Below, in pieces: positions 44,404-54,525 of a stretch of 64,000 bases of DNA. The first letter of the stretch is position 1. The number at the start of each line of letters is the position of its first letter. Origin of the DNA: Paludisphaera soli (GTDB taxonomy: Bacteria; Planctomycetota; Planctomycetia; Isosphaerales; Isosphaeraceae); the NCBI RefSeq assembly GCF_011064595.1, contig NZ_JAALJI010000006.1:1-64000 (forward strand). The letters run 5' to 3'. The notes beneath the pieces are model-generated. The model was not told the DNA's origin. It worked only from the letters and a program-made list of their open reading frames with translations, and ran no database searches. Made by a program: the position numbers and the translations under genes.

Positions 44404-45243
44404 ATGGCCGTCGTACCCGCGACCCTCGCCCGCCGCGCCATGCAGCCCGCCGCGGCGCTGCGGGGGGCGAGCCTCGCGTACCTGGGGGTCATGGTCGTCG
44501 TGCCGATGCTGGCGATGACCTGGCAGGCGGTCGAGCCCGGCCCCCGGGCCTTCTGGGCCGCCGTGAGCGAGCCCTACGCCTGGCACGCCCTGAAGCTGAC
44601 CTTCGTCACGGCGTTCATCATGGTGCTGGTGGGCGCGGTCACGGGGACGGCCACCGCCTGGGTGCTGGTGCGGTATGAGTTCCCCGGCCGGAACCTGGTG
44701 AACGCCCTGATCGACCTGCCGTTCGCCGTGCCGACCGTCGTCACCGGGGTGATGCTGGTGGCCCTGTACGGGCCCGAGAGCGTCGTCGGGGCGATCGCCG
44801 GCAAGGCCGGTTGGAAGGTCATCTACGACCAGCCGGGGATCATCCTGGCGCTCCTGTTCGTGACCTATCCGTTCGTGATCCGGAGCGTCCAGCCGGTGCT
44901 GCTGTCGCTGGACCGGGCCGAGGAGGAGGCCGCCGCGACGCTTGGCGCGGGGCCCTTCACGACCTTCCTCCGCGTCACCCTGCCGACCCTCTGGCCGTCG
45001 ATCCTGACCGGCTCGGCCCTGTCGTTCAGCCGGGCGCTGGGCGAGTACGGCAGCGTGGTGATGGTGGCCGGGAACCAGCCGCTCCTGACCAAGACGGCCC
45101 CGATCTACGTCTTCGGCGAGATCGAGAGCGGCAACCGCCACGGGGCCCTGGCGGTCTCGGCGGTGCTGCTGGCGTCGTCCCTGCTGATCCTCGTCGTCCT
45201 CAACGCCCTGCAGCGCCGGGGGGAGGTCCGCGATGCGAGCTGA
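44404..45243 (+). CDS. cysT: Sulfate ABC transporter permease CysT
   Basis: 279 residues with six predicted membrane helices and the binding-protein-dependent permease loop EEEAAATLGAGPFTTFLRVTLPTLWPSILTGSALSFSRALGEYGSVVMVAG. The FSRALGEYGSVV ending is the CysT/CysU hallmark. It starts 3 bases after the binding-protein stop and overlaps cysW by 11 bases, so the operon is tightly coupled. Forms the channel with CysW. Confidence 0.95.
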   Translation: MAVVPATLARRAMQPAAALRGASLAYLGVMVVVPMLAMTWQAVEPGPRAFWAAVSEPYAWHALKLTFVTAFIMVLVGAVTGTATAWVLVRYEFPGRNLVNALIDLPFAVPTVVTGVMLVALYGPESVVGAIAGKAGWKVIYDQPGIILALLFVTYPFVIRSVQPVLLSLDRAEEEAAATLGAGPFTTFLRVTLPTLWPSILTGSALSFSRALGEYGSVVMVAGNQPLLTKTAPIYVFGEIESGNRHGALAVSAVLLASSLLILVVLNALQRRGEVRDAS

Positions 45244-46156
45244 TGAAGGCGACGGCGCCGACGCCGGCGCGAGCCCGACCGAGCCCGATCGCCCGACGCT
45301 GGCGAGGGCCGTGGACCTGCCGCTGGAGGGCCGCGACGCGCCCTCGTCGTGGGGCCGCCGGCTGCTGATCGGGGCGGTGCTGCTCTGGTTCGCGGCCCTG
45401 ATCCTGATCCCCGGCCTGGCGCTGGCGAGGCAGGCGTTCGCGGGGGGGGCGAGGCCCCTCATCGCGGCGCTGGCCGAGCCGGGGGTGCAGCGGGCGTTCG
45501 CGATGTCGCTGGGGATCACGCTGGTCGCCACGCTGGTGAACACGGTGTTCGGGATCGCCATGGCGTTGGTGCTGGTCCGGCAGCGGTTCTTCGGGCGATC
45601 GCTGGTCGACGGCGTGGTGGACATGCCGTTCGCCGTCTCGCCGATCGTGGCCGGGCTGATGCTGATCGTCCTGTACGGGCCCGACAGCGCGATCGGGGGC
45701 TGGCTGGAGTCGCGCGGGTTCCAGGTGGCGTACGCCCTGCCGGGGATGATCCTGGCGACGATGTTCGTGACGGTCCCGTTCGTGGTCCGCGAGCTGGTGC
45801 CGATCCTCCGCGAGATGGGCGAGGAGTACGAGCAGGCGGCGCACACGCTGGGGGCGGGCCGCTGGCGGACCTTCCGGAGCGTGACCCTGCCGTCGATCCG
45901 CTGGGGCGTGGCGTACGGCGTGACCCTGACCGTCGCCCGCTGCCTGGGCGAGTTCGGGGCCGTCCTGGTCGTCTCGGGCAACGTCATCGGCCGGACCCAG
46001 ACGGCCACCCTGTACATCGCCGAGGGGATCGAGAGCTTCCACCCCGAGGGGGCGTACGCCGCCAGCCTCGTTCTGGCCGCCTCGTCGTTCCTCCTGCTGG
46101 TGGGGATGGACCTGTTGCGGGCCCGCCTGGAGCGGACGAGGGAGGTGGAGCCGTGA
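45233..46156 (+). CDS. cysW: Sulfate ABC transporter permease CysW
   Basis: 307 residues. After a 45-residue acidic cytoplasmic start, six membrane helices and the CysW-type loop [81 protein letters not shown] is the typical CysW version of the loop ending. Second half of the sulfate channel. Overlaps cysT by 11 bases in another frame. Confidence 0.95.
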   Translation: MRADEGDGADAGASPTEPDRPTLARAVDLPLEGRDAPSSWGRRLLIGAVLLWFAALILIPGLALARQAFAGGARPLIAALAEPGVQRAFAMSLGITLVATLVNTVFGIAMALVLVRQRFFGRSLVDGVVDMPFAVSPIVAGLMLIVLYGPDSAIGGWLESRGFQVAYALPGMILATMFVTVPFVVRELVPILREMGEEYEQAAHTLGAGRWRTFRSVTLPSIRWGVAYGVTLTVARCLGEFGAVLVVSGNVIGRTQTATLYIAEGIESFHPEGAYAASLVLAASSFLLLVGMDLLRARLERTREVEP

Positions 46157-46302
46157 GCGAGCTTCGGGACCTGGACCTGGGCGCGAGGCCGGCGCAAGGC
46201 CATCCGAGATTGGCGTCGCGGCCCTCGCTTTCGTACCATCGAGGGACGTGGCTCGCGCCGCGGCGCGAGGCCGCGGCGGGGACGGGAGACGAGGAGAAGG
46301 CC

Positions 46303-47409
<1,107 letters not shown>

Positions 47410-47419
47410 GCCGTGGCGA

Positions 47420-47459
47420 GATTGGCTTCGTTCGCGCCCGCCTGGAAACGAAGCCAATC
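47420..47459. repeat. Perfect 13-bp inverted repeat after cysA
   Basis: GATTGGCTTCGTT, 14-base loop, AACGAAGCCAATC. Eleven bases after the cysA stop, so it may end that operon. The arm recurs at 47509-47524 (GGATTGGCTTCGTTCG) without a partner, which suggests an interspersed repeat rather than only a terminator. Confidence 0.6.
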
Positions 47460-47508
47460 GACGCAAGCTTCTTTGGTGGTTCGGCTTAAGATCGGTTTTC
47501 GGGCTCCG

Positions 47509-47524
47509 GGATTGGCTTCGTTCG
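47509..47524 (+). repeat. Second copy of the GATTGGCTTCGTT arm
   Basis: GGATTGGCTTCGTTCG repeats the left arm of the hairpin 90 bases upstream, followed by TCCACTTTT. Confidence 0.5.
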
Positions 47525-47734
47525 TCCACTTTTCTCATGCCCCGCCGGCCTCGCGACGGCCCCGGGAGCCCGGCCGACCGCCTCGCGGCGCGCAACGCCC
47601 CATCCAGGAGGATGCTCCCGTTCGCCGATCGGGGAGGGGGCGTCGTCAAAATCCACCGCGACCTCAGGTTCTCATGCCTTCCCTTCCCAGCCAGGGGGGA
47701 AGGACGTCGGGGGCTGGTCGCCCGCCGATCACAA

Positions 47735-47895
47735 AGTACCGGGTGAAGGCGTCGGAGCTTGATCCGTGCATCCGTCGTCGTGCAAACGCCGCCGGATCTC
47801 GACGCCCCGCCCGTTCCGCTCCTCTTCCCACGCCGCCACCTCCCGCTCCAGCTCATCCCTGGTCTCGAAGAAACCGGGGGCGTTCTTCGGCTGTG
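47735..47895 (-). pseudogene. Remnant of an IS630-type transposase C-terminus
   Basis: Minus strand gives FFETRDELEREVAAWEEERNGRGVEI in one frame, then CTTTDARIKLRRLHPVLCDR in the next. Together they match the end of IS630-family transposases (LxxEVxAWxxxRN, then FTTxDARIKLxRLYP). A frameshift near 47785 and absence of the N-terminal DDE part make it a dead fragment. Confidence 0.55.
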
Positions 47896-48086
47896 AAACG
47901 AAGCGACCGGGCGGCAAGCCCTCGCAAGCCCAGCAGAGCCTCAGGGACTCGATCACGAACAGCGGCGGGGTGACCCTCCGGGTCTCGCCCGTCTCCGAGC
48001 CGGAGACAGCCATGGGGGTAGTTCACGGACCTCAATCGATGACGCATGGAGTCCCGACCTGCCCCCAGGCATGCCACAGGTTTCGT

Positions 48087-48150
48087 GTCAAGAATCCTTG
48101 ACTCCGGGCGAATGTCAAATAGACTTGACGTGGTGTCAAGAATATTTGTC
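48087..48150 (+). promoter_or_regulatory. Three operator-like repeats upstream of membrane protein/HTH pair
   Basis: GTCAAG-AATC-CTTGAC (48087-48102, perfect), GTCAA-ATAGAC-TTGAC (48114-48129) and GTCAAG-AATA-TTTGTC (48135-48150, 4/6 in the right arm). They end 24 bases before the ATG at 48175. TTGACT (48099-48104) with TAGACT (48120-48125) could be a promoter overlapped by them. Self-repression by the HTH protein encoded downstream is the natural inference. Confidence 0.6.
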
Positions 48151-48174
48151 ATTGCCGCGAACAAGGAGGCCCTG

Positions 48175-48594
48175 ATGGGTGCGTCACTCGAGGAGAAAGG
48201 CGTGTGGCTCCAACTGGTCGCCACGGTGCTCGGGCTGGGGGCCTACTTCGTCGTCGCGGGGCTCATGCTCTCGGCGGGCGTCACGGCCCTGCCGGCCTAC
48301 GTGCCACTGTTCATCGTGACTGTCGTGATGATGGTGGCCCTGATGGTGGCCGGGTTCGTCGTGGCGGCGATTGCGAGCCGGCCCGAGGGACGGGACGAGC
48401 GCGACCGGCTGATCGGTTGGCGGGCCGAGAACAACTCGTCGTGGGTGCTCGCCGTGGGGGTGTTCGCCGCGATCACGGGCATGCTCTTCTCCATCAACAA
48501 CGTCTGGATCGCGCACCTGCTGCTGCTCTCGATGTTCCTGAGCGAAGTGCTGGGGCAGGTCCTCCGACTCGTCTACTACCGCCGGGGGGTCTAG
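48175..48594 (+). CDS. DUF2178-like four-helix membrane protein
   Basis: 139 residues with four hydrophobic helices (LVATVLGLGAYFVVAGLML, VPLFIVTVVMMVALMVAGFVVAAI, VLAVGVFAAITGMLF, HLLLLSMFLSEVLGQVL) and the family motif GRDERDRLIGWRAENNSSW between helices 2 and 3 (D-E-R-D-x-x-I). Start ATG 48175 with AAGGAGG upstream; the frame extends to 48046 but that part covers the operators. Followed 2 bases later by a small HTH regulator, an arrangement common for this family. Function of the membrane protein is unknown; related SdpI-type pairs give immunity or signal sensing. Confidence 0.8.
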   Translation: MGASLEEKGVWLQLVATVLGLGAYFVVAGLMLSAGVTALPAYVPLFIVTVVMMVALMVAGFVVAAIASRPEGRDERDRLIGWRAENNSSWVLAVGVFAAITGMLFSINNVWIAHLLLLSMFLSEVLGQVLRLVYYRRGV

Positions 48595-48596
48595 GG

Positions 48597-48821
48597 ATGG
48601 TCCCCGCCAAGGTGGTCATTCGGAATCAGATCCGGGCGCTCCGGTTCGAGAGCGGCGAGATGACCCAGCAGGATCTCGCCGATCGGATCGGCGTGAGCCG
48701 GCAGACGGTCAACGCGATCGAGGGCGGCAAGTACTCGCCGTCTCTGGAGGTGGCGTTCCGGGTCGCGCAGGTCTTCGACAAGCCCCTCGAGGCGGTCTTC
48801 CAGTGCCTCATGACGGAGTGA
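48597..48821 (+). CDS. Cro/CI-type HTH regulator
   Basis: 74 residues consisting of a single XRE helix-turn-helix: IRNQIRALRFESGEMTQQDLADRIGVSRQTVNAIEGGKYSPSLEVAFRVAQVFDKPLEAVFQ. This is the compact YozG-like type that accompanies DUF2178-like membrane proteins. Probably binds the GTCAAG-N4-CTTGAC repeats upstream of the pair. Starts 2 bases after the preceding stop. Confidence 0.92.
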   Translation: MVPAKVVIRNQIRALRFESGEMTQQDLADRIGVSRQTVNAIEGGKYSPSLEVAFRVAQVFDKPLEAVFQCLMTE

Positions 48822-49051
48822 CATGCTCGCGAGTTCACGGGTAGCCCTGGTGGTCGCCAAGTTGAAATTGCGGTCGCTATCCACATCGGTCCTCCTGGGG
48901 CACTGATTACCAAAGGAGGGGGGGCCGTCAGCGGTTTGTCGAACCGGGCCTCGCCGCCCCTCTGGATCGGAAGCAGCGAGAGCGACCGCCCCGAGAGATC
49001 AAGCTCGACGACTCGCCTCAATATCGAACGAGTTCGGGCGAACGTCTTGCC

Positions 49052-50710
49052 ATGAGCCACCAAATCCCCCCCACCGATCGACGATCCGACCTGGACGCCC
49101 TGCGAGCCGGGGCCATGCTGCTGGGGATCGTCCTGCACGCGTCGCTCTCGTTCTTCCCGTCGTTCTGGATGGTCGCGGACCGCCGGCAGGAACCGGCGTT
49201 CGGGATCCTCTTCGCGGCGATCCACGGCTTCCGCATGCCGCTCTTCTTCGTCATGAGCGGCTTCTTCAGCGCCATGCTGCTGCAGCGTCGAGGACGGTTG
49301 GAGCTGGTGAAGCATCGATATCGGCGGGTGTTCCTCCCCTTGCTGCTGGGGATGGTCACGATCATCCCGCTCACGAACGCGATCTCGGGCCTCGCGATGT
49401 CGTCCGCACCCTCCGACGATCGCGGCGTGGCGACGCCGGGGGGCGGGGCCTCGACCCTCTGGGGCGCCGCGCGGGCGGGCGACCTTGACGCGATCGAGCG
49501 TCACCTGGCGGCCGGCGAGTCGGTGAACGCCGCCGACCCCGAACACGGCGGGACGGCCCTGCAGTGGGCTGCGGCCGCCGGCCGGGCCGAGGCGATCGAG
49601 CGCCTCATCGAGCGCGGCGCCGACGTGAACGCCACCGGCCGGGACGGCGGGACGGCCCTGCACGCCTCGGCGTTCCTGGGCCATGAACGGGCCGTCGAGG
49701 CGTTGATCCGCGGCGGCGCGGACGTCAACGCGGTCAACGGGAGCGGCGCCACGCCGCTGAGCGTGGCGAGCCTGGACGAGGGGACCACCCGCTACTTCGC
49801 CTCGCTCCTGCGGCTGGAACTCGACGAGGACGGGCTGGGGCGCCGCAAGGCCGCCATCGCGGAGGTCCTGCGGGCCCGCGGAGCGACGGCGGGCGCGCAG
49901 CCGGGACTGGCCGCGTTTCTGACGCAGATGCCCGTGTTCGGCCACCTCTGGTTCCTGTGGTTCCTCTGGTGGCTCGTGCTCGGCTATGCGGCCGTCTCGG
50001 CCCTCGCCGCGAGGCTGCCGACGGCCCGGCCGCCGGGCTGGCTCGTCCTCTCGCCCGCCCGCTACCTCTGGCTGGTCCCGCTGACGATGGTCCCGCAGGC
50101 GTTCATGGGCGGCGGCGACTCGCCGGGCTTCGGGCCGGACACCTCGACGAGCCTCCTGCCGATCCCGCAGGTCCTGGCCTATTACGCGATCTTCTTCGGC
50201 TTCGGGGCGCTCTATTTCGGGTTCGACGACCGGGAGGGGCGGGTCGGCGGTCGCTGGTGGGCCCCATTGGCGATCGGGCTCCTCGTGGTGCTGCCGCTGG
50301 GCCTGGCGCTCGCGGCGGGGTGGGACGGGCCGCCGGGCGTCGCGCTCGGGCCGCAGGCGCGACGGGGCCTGGCGATCTTCCTGCAGGCGGCCTATCCCTG
50401 GCTCCTGACGTTCGGGCTCATGGGGCTGTTCCGGCGGGCCTGCCCGGCGGAGAGCCCGGGGATGCGCTACCTGTCGGACTCGGCCTACTGGCTCTACCTC
50501 GCCCACCTGCCGCTGGTCGTGGCATTGCAGTATCTGGTGCGAGACTGGCCGATCCCGGCCGTCCTGAAGTTCGCGATCGTCGTCGCGGCGACGACCGGCC
50601 TCCTGTTGTGGAGCTACCGGGCCCTGGTGCGGTACACCTGGCTGGGCCGCTTCCTGAACGGCCCTCGCGTCCGGCCCGAGCCGGCGGCTACGCCCGCCGT
50701 CGTCGCCTGA
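49052..50710 (+). CDS. Acyltransferase-3 membrane protein with ankyrin repeats inserted in the membrane domain
   Basis: 552 residues. The N-terminal 115 residues are the first helices of an acyltransferase-3 (OafA/MdoC-type) enzyme: RRSDLDALRAGAMLLGIVLHASLSFFP with the conserved His29, then HGFRMPLFFVMSGFFSAMLLQRRG and KHRYRRVFLPLLLGMVTIIPL. Residues about 133-243 are three ankyrin repeats (GDLDAIERHLAAGESVNAADPEHGGTALQWAAAAG; RAEAIERLIERGADVNATGRDGGTALHASAFLG; HERAVEALIRGGADVNAVNGSGATPLSVASL). The remaining helices continue to MRYLSDSAYWLYLAHLPLVVALQYLV, the usual family ending. The reading frame is continuous, so this is a domain insertion. Likely O-acylates a surface glycan; the ankyrins may bind a partner. 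Confidence 0.85.
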   Translation: MSHQIPPTDRRSDLDALRAGAMLLGIVLHASLSFFPSFWMVADRRQEPAFGILFAAIHGFRMPLFFVMSGFFSAMLLQRRGRLELVKHRYRRVFLPLLLGMVTIIPLTNAISGLAMSSAPSDDRGVATPGGGASTLWGAARAGDLDAIERHLAAGESVNAADPEHGGTALQWAAAAGRAEAIERLIERGADVNATGRDGGTALHASAFLGHERAVEALIRGGADVNAVNGSGATPLSVASLDEGTTRYFASLLRLELDEDGLGRRKAAIAEVLRARGATAGAQPGLAAFLTQMPVFGHLWFLWFLWWLVLGYAAVSALAARLPTARPPGWLVLSPARYLWLVPLTMVPQAFMGGGDSPGFGPDTSTSLLPIPQVLAYYAIFFGFGALYFGFDDREGRVGGRWWAPLAIGLLVVLPLGLALAAGWDGPPGVALGPQARRGLAIFLQAAYPWLLTFGLMGLFRRACPAESPGMRYLSDSAYWLYLAHLPLVVALQYLVRDWPIPAVLKFAIVVAATTGLLLWSYRALVRYTWLGRFLNGPRVRPEPAATPAVVA

Positions 50711-50730
50711 GCCTGCGCCGTGGAGCGACC

Positions 50731-50910
50731 CTCCTCACTCGACGCCACCGGCACGGGATCGTTGTGAGGGCCGAACTCGGTCTCCGAACCCGTGGATCGG
50801 CGTCGGCCCGCTCCCGAGCCTTCGCCGAGATCCCCGACCGGCCCACGGGGTCTCCGTTCCCGTGACGCCCGAAGGTCCTGCCTCGCCATTGGGTGGCGTT
50901 GAGTGAGGAG
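50731..50910. repeat. MITE-like element, family 1, copy A
   Basis: 180 bases bounded by 19-bp terminal inverted repeats CTCCTCACTCGACGCCACC (50731-50749) and GGTGGCGTTGAGTGAGGAG (50892-50910), one mismatch. The centre carries a diverged form of the CCACGGGTTC hairpin core found at 56275-56377 and 60975-61075. Non-coding. It fills most of the gap between the acyltransferase and PEP-CTERM genes. Confidence 0.75.
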
Positions 50911-51059
50911 CGTGCACGGAGACCTTCGAAAAGAGGCGGGGGCGCGCGGTGTTCTCAGGCCGCCCGCCCCCGGTCTCGCTCGTTCGGATGGTCGATTCGT
51001 CGTCCTCCAGGCCGCCTCCTTTCGAATCGAGCTCAAGAGGGGTACGCGAAGGGCGGGTC

Positions 51060-51752
51060 TCAGGCGCGGGCGCGTCGGCGGCGGCGCGCCGAGACGACGG
51101 CGAGGATCAGCCCCAGGCCCATCAGGCCCGCGGAGGCCGGCTCGGGGACGACCGGCGGGACGTTGCCGGTGACGCCGATGAAGTTGAGGACGAAGTCCGC
51201 GCTCTCGGGCGCGTCGAAGACGAGCGCGACCGAGGCGAGGCTCGTCAGGTCGACGCCGGTGAAGCCGGCGAAGCCGAACGAGACCAGGCCGACGGACAGG
51301 TTCGAGAACGAGACGGTCCGGGTGGCGCCGAACGTGTCGGTCAGCGTGATGCCGAGGGTCAGCCTGGCGTCGGCCGCGATCAGGTCGACCTCGAACTGCG
51401 AGCCGTACTGGGCCAGGTCTTCCCCGCCGAGCCCGGCGCCGAAGGCGTCGTAGACGATCGAGCCCGAGGCGTTCACCCCGGCGCCGCTGTTCAGGATGAA
51501 GTAGCCGGGGTCGCCGCCGGTCACGACCGCCGTGGCGTTCTGGCCGAAGGGGTTCGCCGAGACGGCGAGGTTCAGCGTGCGGGATCCGCCCAGGACGCCG
51601 ACCGCGGCCGTCGTGCTGGAGGTCGAGCCGGTGCCGCCGGTGATCGAAGTGGACTGGGGCGACGTGCCGAAGTCGTCGACGGTGAAGTCGGCCCGCGCCG
51701 CGGTCGAGGCGAGCGCGAGCAGGGCGGCGAGGCCGAGGAACGTCCGATGCAT
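51060..51752 (-). CDS. PEP-CTERM exported protein
   Basis: 230 residues. Signal peptide (FLGLAALLALASTAARA), a beta-rich Thr/Ser/Gly body with a lectin-like or choice-of-anchor look (FTVDDFGTSPQSTSITGGTG ... VDLTSLASVALVFDAPESADFVLNFIGV), and the C-terminal sorting signal VPEPASAGLMGLGLILAVVSARRRRRARA (PEP motif, membrane helix, Arg cluster). In exosortase-bearing bacteria such proteins are cleaved and anchored or released into the matrix. No exosortase gene is in the window. AGGAGA 9 bases before the ATG. Confidence 0.92.
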   Translation of the reverse strand: MHRTFLGLAALLALASTAARADFTVDDFGTSPQSTSITGGTGSTSSTTAAVGVLGGSRTLNLAVSANPFGQNATAVVTGGDPGYFILNSGAGVNASGSIVYDAFGAGLGGEDLAQYGSQFEVDLIAADARLTLGITLTDTFGATRTVSFSNLSVGLVSFGFAGFTGVDLTSLASVALVFDAPESADFVLNFIGVTGNVPPVVPEPASAGLMGLGLILAVVSARRRRRARA

Positions 51753-52395
51753 CAAGCGAGTCTCCTGTGATGGCCTTGGGGCAGGGTCCGGGTGACGTCC
51801 GGGCCGGGGGCGTCGCGGCGGGGCCGGTGGGCCCCGGGGGAGGCGCGCCGCCCGACGGGCCGCGCCGCGGGGGAGCGGCGGGCGTGGACGCGACCCCTGG
51901 GGAGCGGGGCCGGTCGCGGACATTCTAAAGCTTGATCCACGTAGTTACAAATGGAGATTCGAAGAAATGCGCAGGTCGGCGCTTGTCCAAATGAGTGCGT
52001 GCCCCCGCGCGGGCATCAATCGCGGAATCCCTAGTATTCCTTGCGAATCCGGCGTCCGTCGCCGTTCGCGAGGCCGGCGCGGCCTCCTCGTCGACCTCCC
52101 CGGCGGGAGCCCGCAAGGGCGACGTTTCGGGCCGATTTCGGCATTCCTTGTAAAGCTTTCTTAAGAAATCAAGAAATCAAGACTACTGCATAGATATGTT
52201 GGTTGAACGGCCTGGGGGCGACGTCTCGGGCGCCGCGGGGTCGACCCGCCCGTGGACCGGCCCGTCGCCGATCCGCGGCCGCGCGAGCCGAGCCGCCGAC
52301 GGTCCCGGTCGGGGCGGGAAGCGCGACGGCCGGCCCGGGAGGGGGTCTCCGGGGCCGGCCGTCGTGGGGGGGGGCGGGGGTGGGTCGCGGTCGGA
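51753..52395. other. 643-base intergenic region with an AT-rich patch
   Basis: Upstream of the PEP-CTERM gene and downstream of a minus-strand operon. 51925-52200 is clearly AT-richer than the window average and contains AAGAAATC tandem copies near 52164-52180, the sort of place for promoters or a horizontally gained scrap. Beyond the hairpin at 52322-52362 I see no gene. Confidence 0.5.
52322..52362. terminator. Hairpin after the 52396-53151 gene
   Basis: CGACGGCCGGCCC (52322-52334), 15-base loop, GGGCCGGCCGTCG (52350-52362): perfect 13-bp stem just beyond the minus-strand stop. Confidence 0.6.
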
Positions 52396-53151
52396 TCAGC
52401 CCCGGCGCGGGGCCGGGGCGGCGCCGAGCGCCGCGCCGGCGGCGGCGAGGGCGGCGATGAGGAGCTGGGCCGTGAGCCGCGCGCCGGGGGTCGTGGCCAC
52501 GGGGCGGCTGGTCTCGGCCAGGGGGAACGCCAGGGCGCCGGCCACCTGGTAGGCGACGACCCCCACGACGCCGCCGAGCAGGCCGCCGACGACCGCCTGG
52601 GGGACGCCCCGGCGGCCGGCCGCGCCGAACCCGAGCGCCGCGCCGGCCGCCGCGCCGAGCAGGCCGGCGATCGCCCCCTGCATCGCCAGGGCGCCGAGCA
52701 GGCCGTCGTCGTCCTGGGGGAGGAGGCGGAAGCCGAGCCGGACGGCGACCTGCACGGCCGCGACGGCGGCGGCGGCCCCCAGGGCCGAGCCCCCGAGCGC
52801 CGCCAGGCCCGCGTCGCGGGGGGATTTGCGGGAGAGGCCGCCGACCGCGCCCAGGGCCGCGCCCAGCGCGGCGCCGAGCAGGCCGAAGACGACCGAGGTC
52901 TCCGCGAGGACGCCGGCGCGGTGGCTGGCGGTGGCGACGGCCGTCTCCGCCGGCGTGGCGAAGCCCGGGGTCGCGGTCAGGGGCGGCCGGAACCGCCCGT
53001 GCATCGACTCCTCCGCCAGCCACGAGGCCAGGCCCGCGAGCAGGCCGGCGGACGTCGCCAGGGCGAGGAGTCGGATCGTCGAGGCCCGCTCGCGCGGCGC
53101 CTCGACGACGGGTCCGGGGGTCGATCGGGGATCGACGTCGGGGGTTGACAT
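52396..53151 (-). CDS. Ala/Gly-rich multi-pass membrane protein
   Basis: 251 residues. Multiple Gly/Ala-rich hydrophobic helices: LLALATSAGLLAGLASWL, VVFGLLGAALGAALGAVGGL, AALGGSALGAAAAVAAVQVAV, ALAMQGAIAGLLGAAAGAALGFG, VVGGLLGGVVGVVAYQVAG, LIAALAAAGAALG. The repeated GLLGAAxGAALG pattern suggests internal repetition. No family recognised and no charged pocket to suggest catalysis. It follows DUF1559 copy 3 by 20 bases on the same strand. Confidence 0.65.
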   Translation of the reverse strand: MSTPDVDPRSTPGPVVEAPRERASTIRLLALATSAGLLAGLASWLAEESMHGRFRPPLTATPGFATPAETAVATASHRAGVLAETSVVFGLLGAALGAALGAVGGLSRKSPRDAGLAALGGSALGAAAAVAAVQVAVRLGFRLLPQDDDGLLGALAMQGAIAGLLGAAAGAALGFGAAGRRGVPQAVVGGLLGGVVGVVAYQVAGALAFPLAETSRPVATTPGARLTAQLLIAALAAAGAALGAAPAPRRG

Positions 53152-53171
53152 GGGGAGGGTTCGCCTCGGGA

Positions 53172-54203
53172 TCAGAAGGAGTCGGAGCTGATCACCTCGC
53201 CGCCGGCCTTGGTGCCCAGGGCCCACCAGATCGGCATCGAGACGCTGCTCTTGATGAACTTCACGCTGCCGTCGGCCATGGCCGCGTTCACGCCCCCGGG
53301 ATGGTTGCTGGTGGCGTTATAGTAACCGCTGTGCAGCGCCCCGCAATCGGGCCCGCAGTCCATCCGGCAGGAGTTCCAGGGGAACTCGTTGGAATTGGGC
53401 GGGATGAGCGTCTGGAACATGCTCTCGCCCAGGGCGCCGAGGTTCCAGCGGTAGCCGCGCTGGCCCATGCTCCGCTGGGTCTTGAACCACTCGTTGCAGG
53501 TCTGCCAGTCCTGGCGCAGGGCGGCGAGGTTGTTGGTGGGGTCCAGGAGCCCGTAGGCGGGGCCGGCGCCGGAGCTGGAGGGGCCGTCGCGCCACCTGGT
53601 CTGGCGGGGGCTGTAGAGGGTCGTGGAGACGAGGGCCTCGGAGTAGGCGATGGTGTTGGACGAGCCGTCGGTGACGTGCTGGAGCCCGTAGTTCGCCTTG
53701 CTGGCGAACATCCCGGTCGACTCCCGGTTGGGGTAGAAGCCCGCGGTCGTGCCCACCGAGCCGAAGTAGTTGTTGGTGTTCTCGGTCCCCGTCAGGCCGT
53801 CCGACGGGCAGACGAACACCGCCACCTTCGAGAGGAAGACCGTCGTGTTGTTGGCGGCCCCGCCCCCCTGCCAGGTCGACCACGAGAAGTTGGCCGCGTC
53901 GTAAAGCGGGCGCTGCTCCAGGTAGGGGAGGAGCATGGCGTTGGCGCCCCAGGTCCCCCAGTCGGCCTGCACGCCGACGTCGGAGTAGGCCAGGGTCGCC
54001 GTCATCGGGAACGAGTTCAGGGCGCTGTGGTAGTTGTGCAGCCCCAGGCCGATCTGCTTGAGGTTGTTGATGCACTGGGAGCGGCGGGCGGCCTCGCGGG
54101 CCGACTGCACGGCCGGCAGCAGAAGCGCGATGAGGACGGCGATGATGGCGATCACCACCAGCAGTTCGATCAGCGTGAAGCCTCGGGACGCCTGACTTTT
54201 CAT
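53172..54203 (-). CDS. DUF1559 pseudopilin-like protein (copy 3)
   Basis: 343 residues with leader [54 protein letters not shown] and closing domain [43 protein letters not shown]. Closely resembles copy 1 in its ends ([18 protein letters not shown] there). ATG at 54203 preceded by TTGGAGAAG; a TTG at 54218 is in frame but is part of that ribosome site. The lipoprotein gene is 73 bases upstream. Confidence 0.92.
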   Translation of the reverse strand: MKSQASRGFTLIELLVVIAIIAVLIALLLPAVQSAREAARRSQCINNLKQIGLGLHNYHSALNSFPMTATLAYSDVGVQADWGTWGANAMLLPYLEQRPLYDAANFSWSTWQGGGAANNTTVFLSKVAVFVCPSDGLTGTENTNNYFGSVGTTAGFYPNRESTGMFASKANYGLQHVTDGSSNTIAYSEALVSTTLYSPRQTRWRDGPSSSGAGPAYGLLDPTNNLAALRQDWQTCNEWFKTQRSMGQRGYRWNLGALGESMFQTLIPPNSNEFPWNSCRMDCGPDCGALHSGYYNATSNHPGGVNAAMADGSVKFIKSSVSMPIWWALGTKAGGEVISSDSF

Positions 54204-54276
54204 CGGGAACTTCTCCAAGGGATGAGGGAGGACGGCTGGGCGAAACGATCGGACGGGGATGAGAGGCGAGCCCCGG

Positions 54277-54525
54277 TCAGGGGGCAGGCTTGGGTTCCTC
54301 GGGGGTCGTCGCCTCGGCCGCCGGTTCGGCGGCCGGCTTGGACTTGGCCGAGGCCTTGCCGCCGGCCTTGCGCTTCTCCATGTACCCTCCCATCGCGTCC
54401 ATCAACTTCTGGTCCTTGGAATGGTCGACCGTGACCGTGTCGCCCGACCCTCCGCCGTCGCAGCCCGCGAGGGCGATCGAGCCCGCCATCGCGACTGCGA
54501 AAGCCGCTTTGCATCGAAGCCTCAT
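54277..54525 (-). CDS. Small lipoprotein paired with DUF1559 copy 3
   Basis: 82 residues: [21 protein letters not shown] signal with lipobox ALAGC. The mature part is [49 protein letters not shown], Lys/Ala/Pro rich. GGAGG 5 bases before the ATG. Same order and similar size class as the lipoprotein of pair 1. Confidence 0.72.
   Translation of the reverse strand: MRLRCKAAFAVAMAGSIALAGCDGGGSGDTVTVDHSKDQKLMDAMGGYMEKRKAGGKASAKSKPAAEPAAEATTPEEPKPAP

Larger units (their letters stand above)
47410..48174. other. 765-base gap: inverted repeats, transposase remnant and operator region
   Basis: Holds the inverted repeat at 47420-47459 and its single-arm copy at 47509-47524, a family 2-like half repeat (CCTTCCCTTCCCAGCCAGGGGGGAAGG around 47678-47705), an IS630-type remnant and the operators of the downstream pair. 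No intact gene. Confidence 0.6.

Noticed and set aside
47729-48011. 94-codon small protein on the minus strand near 47729-48013
   Set aside because: Its centre matches a transposase tail and then goes out of frame, so it is treated as part of a pseudogene rather than a gene.
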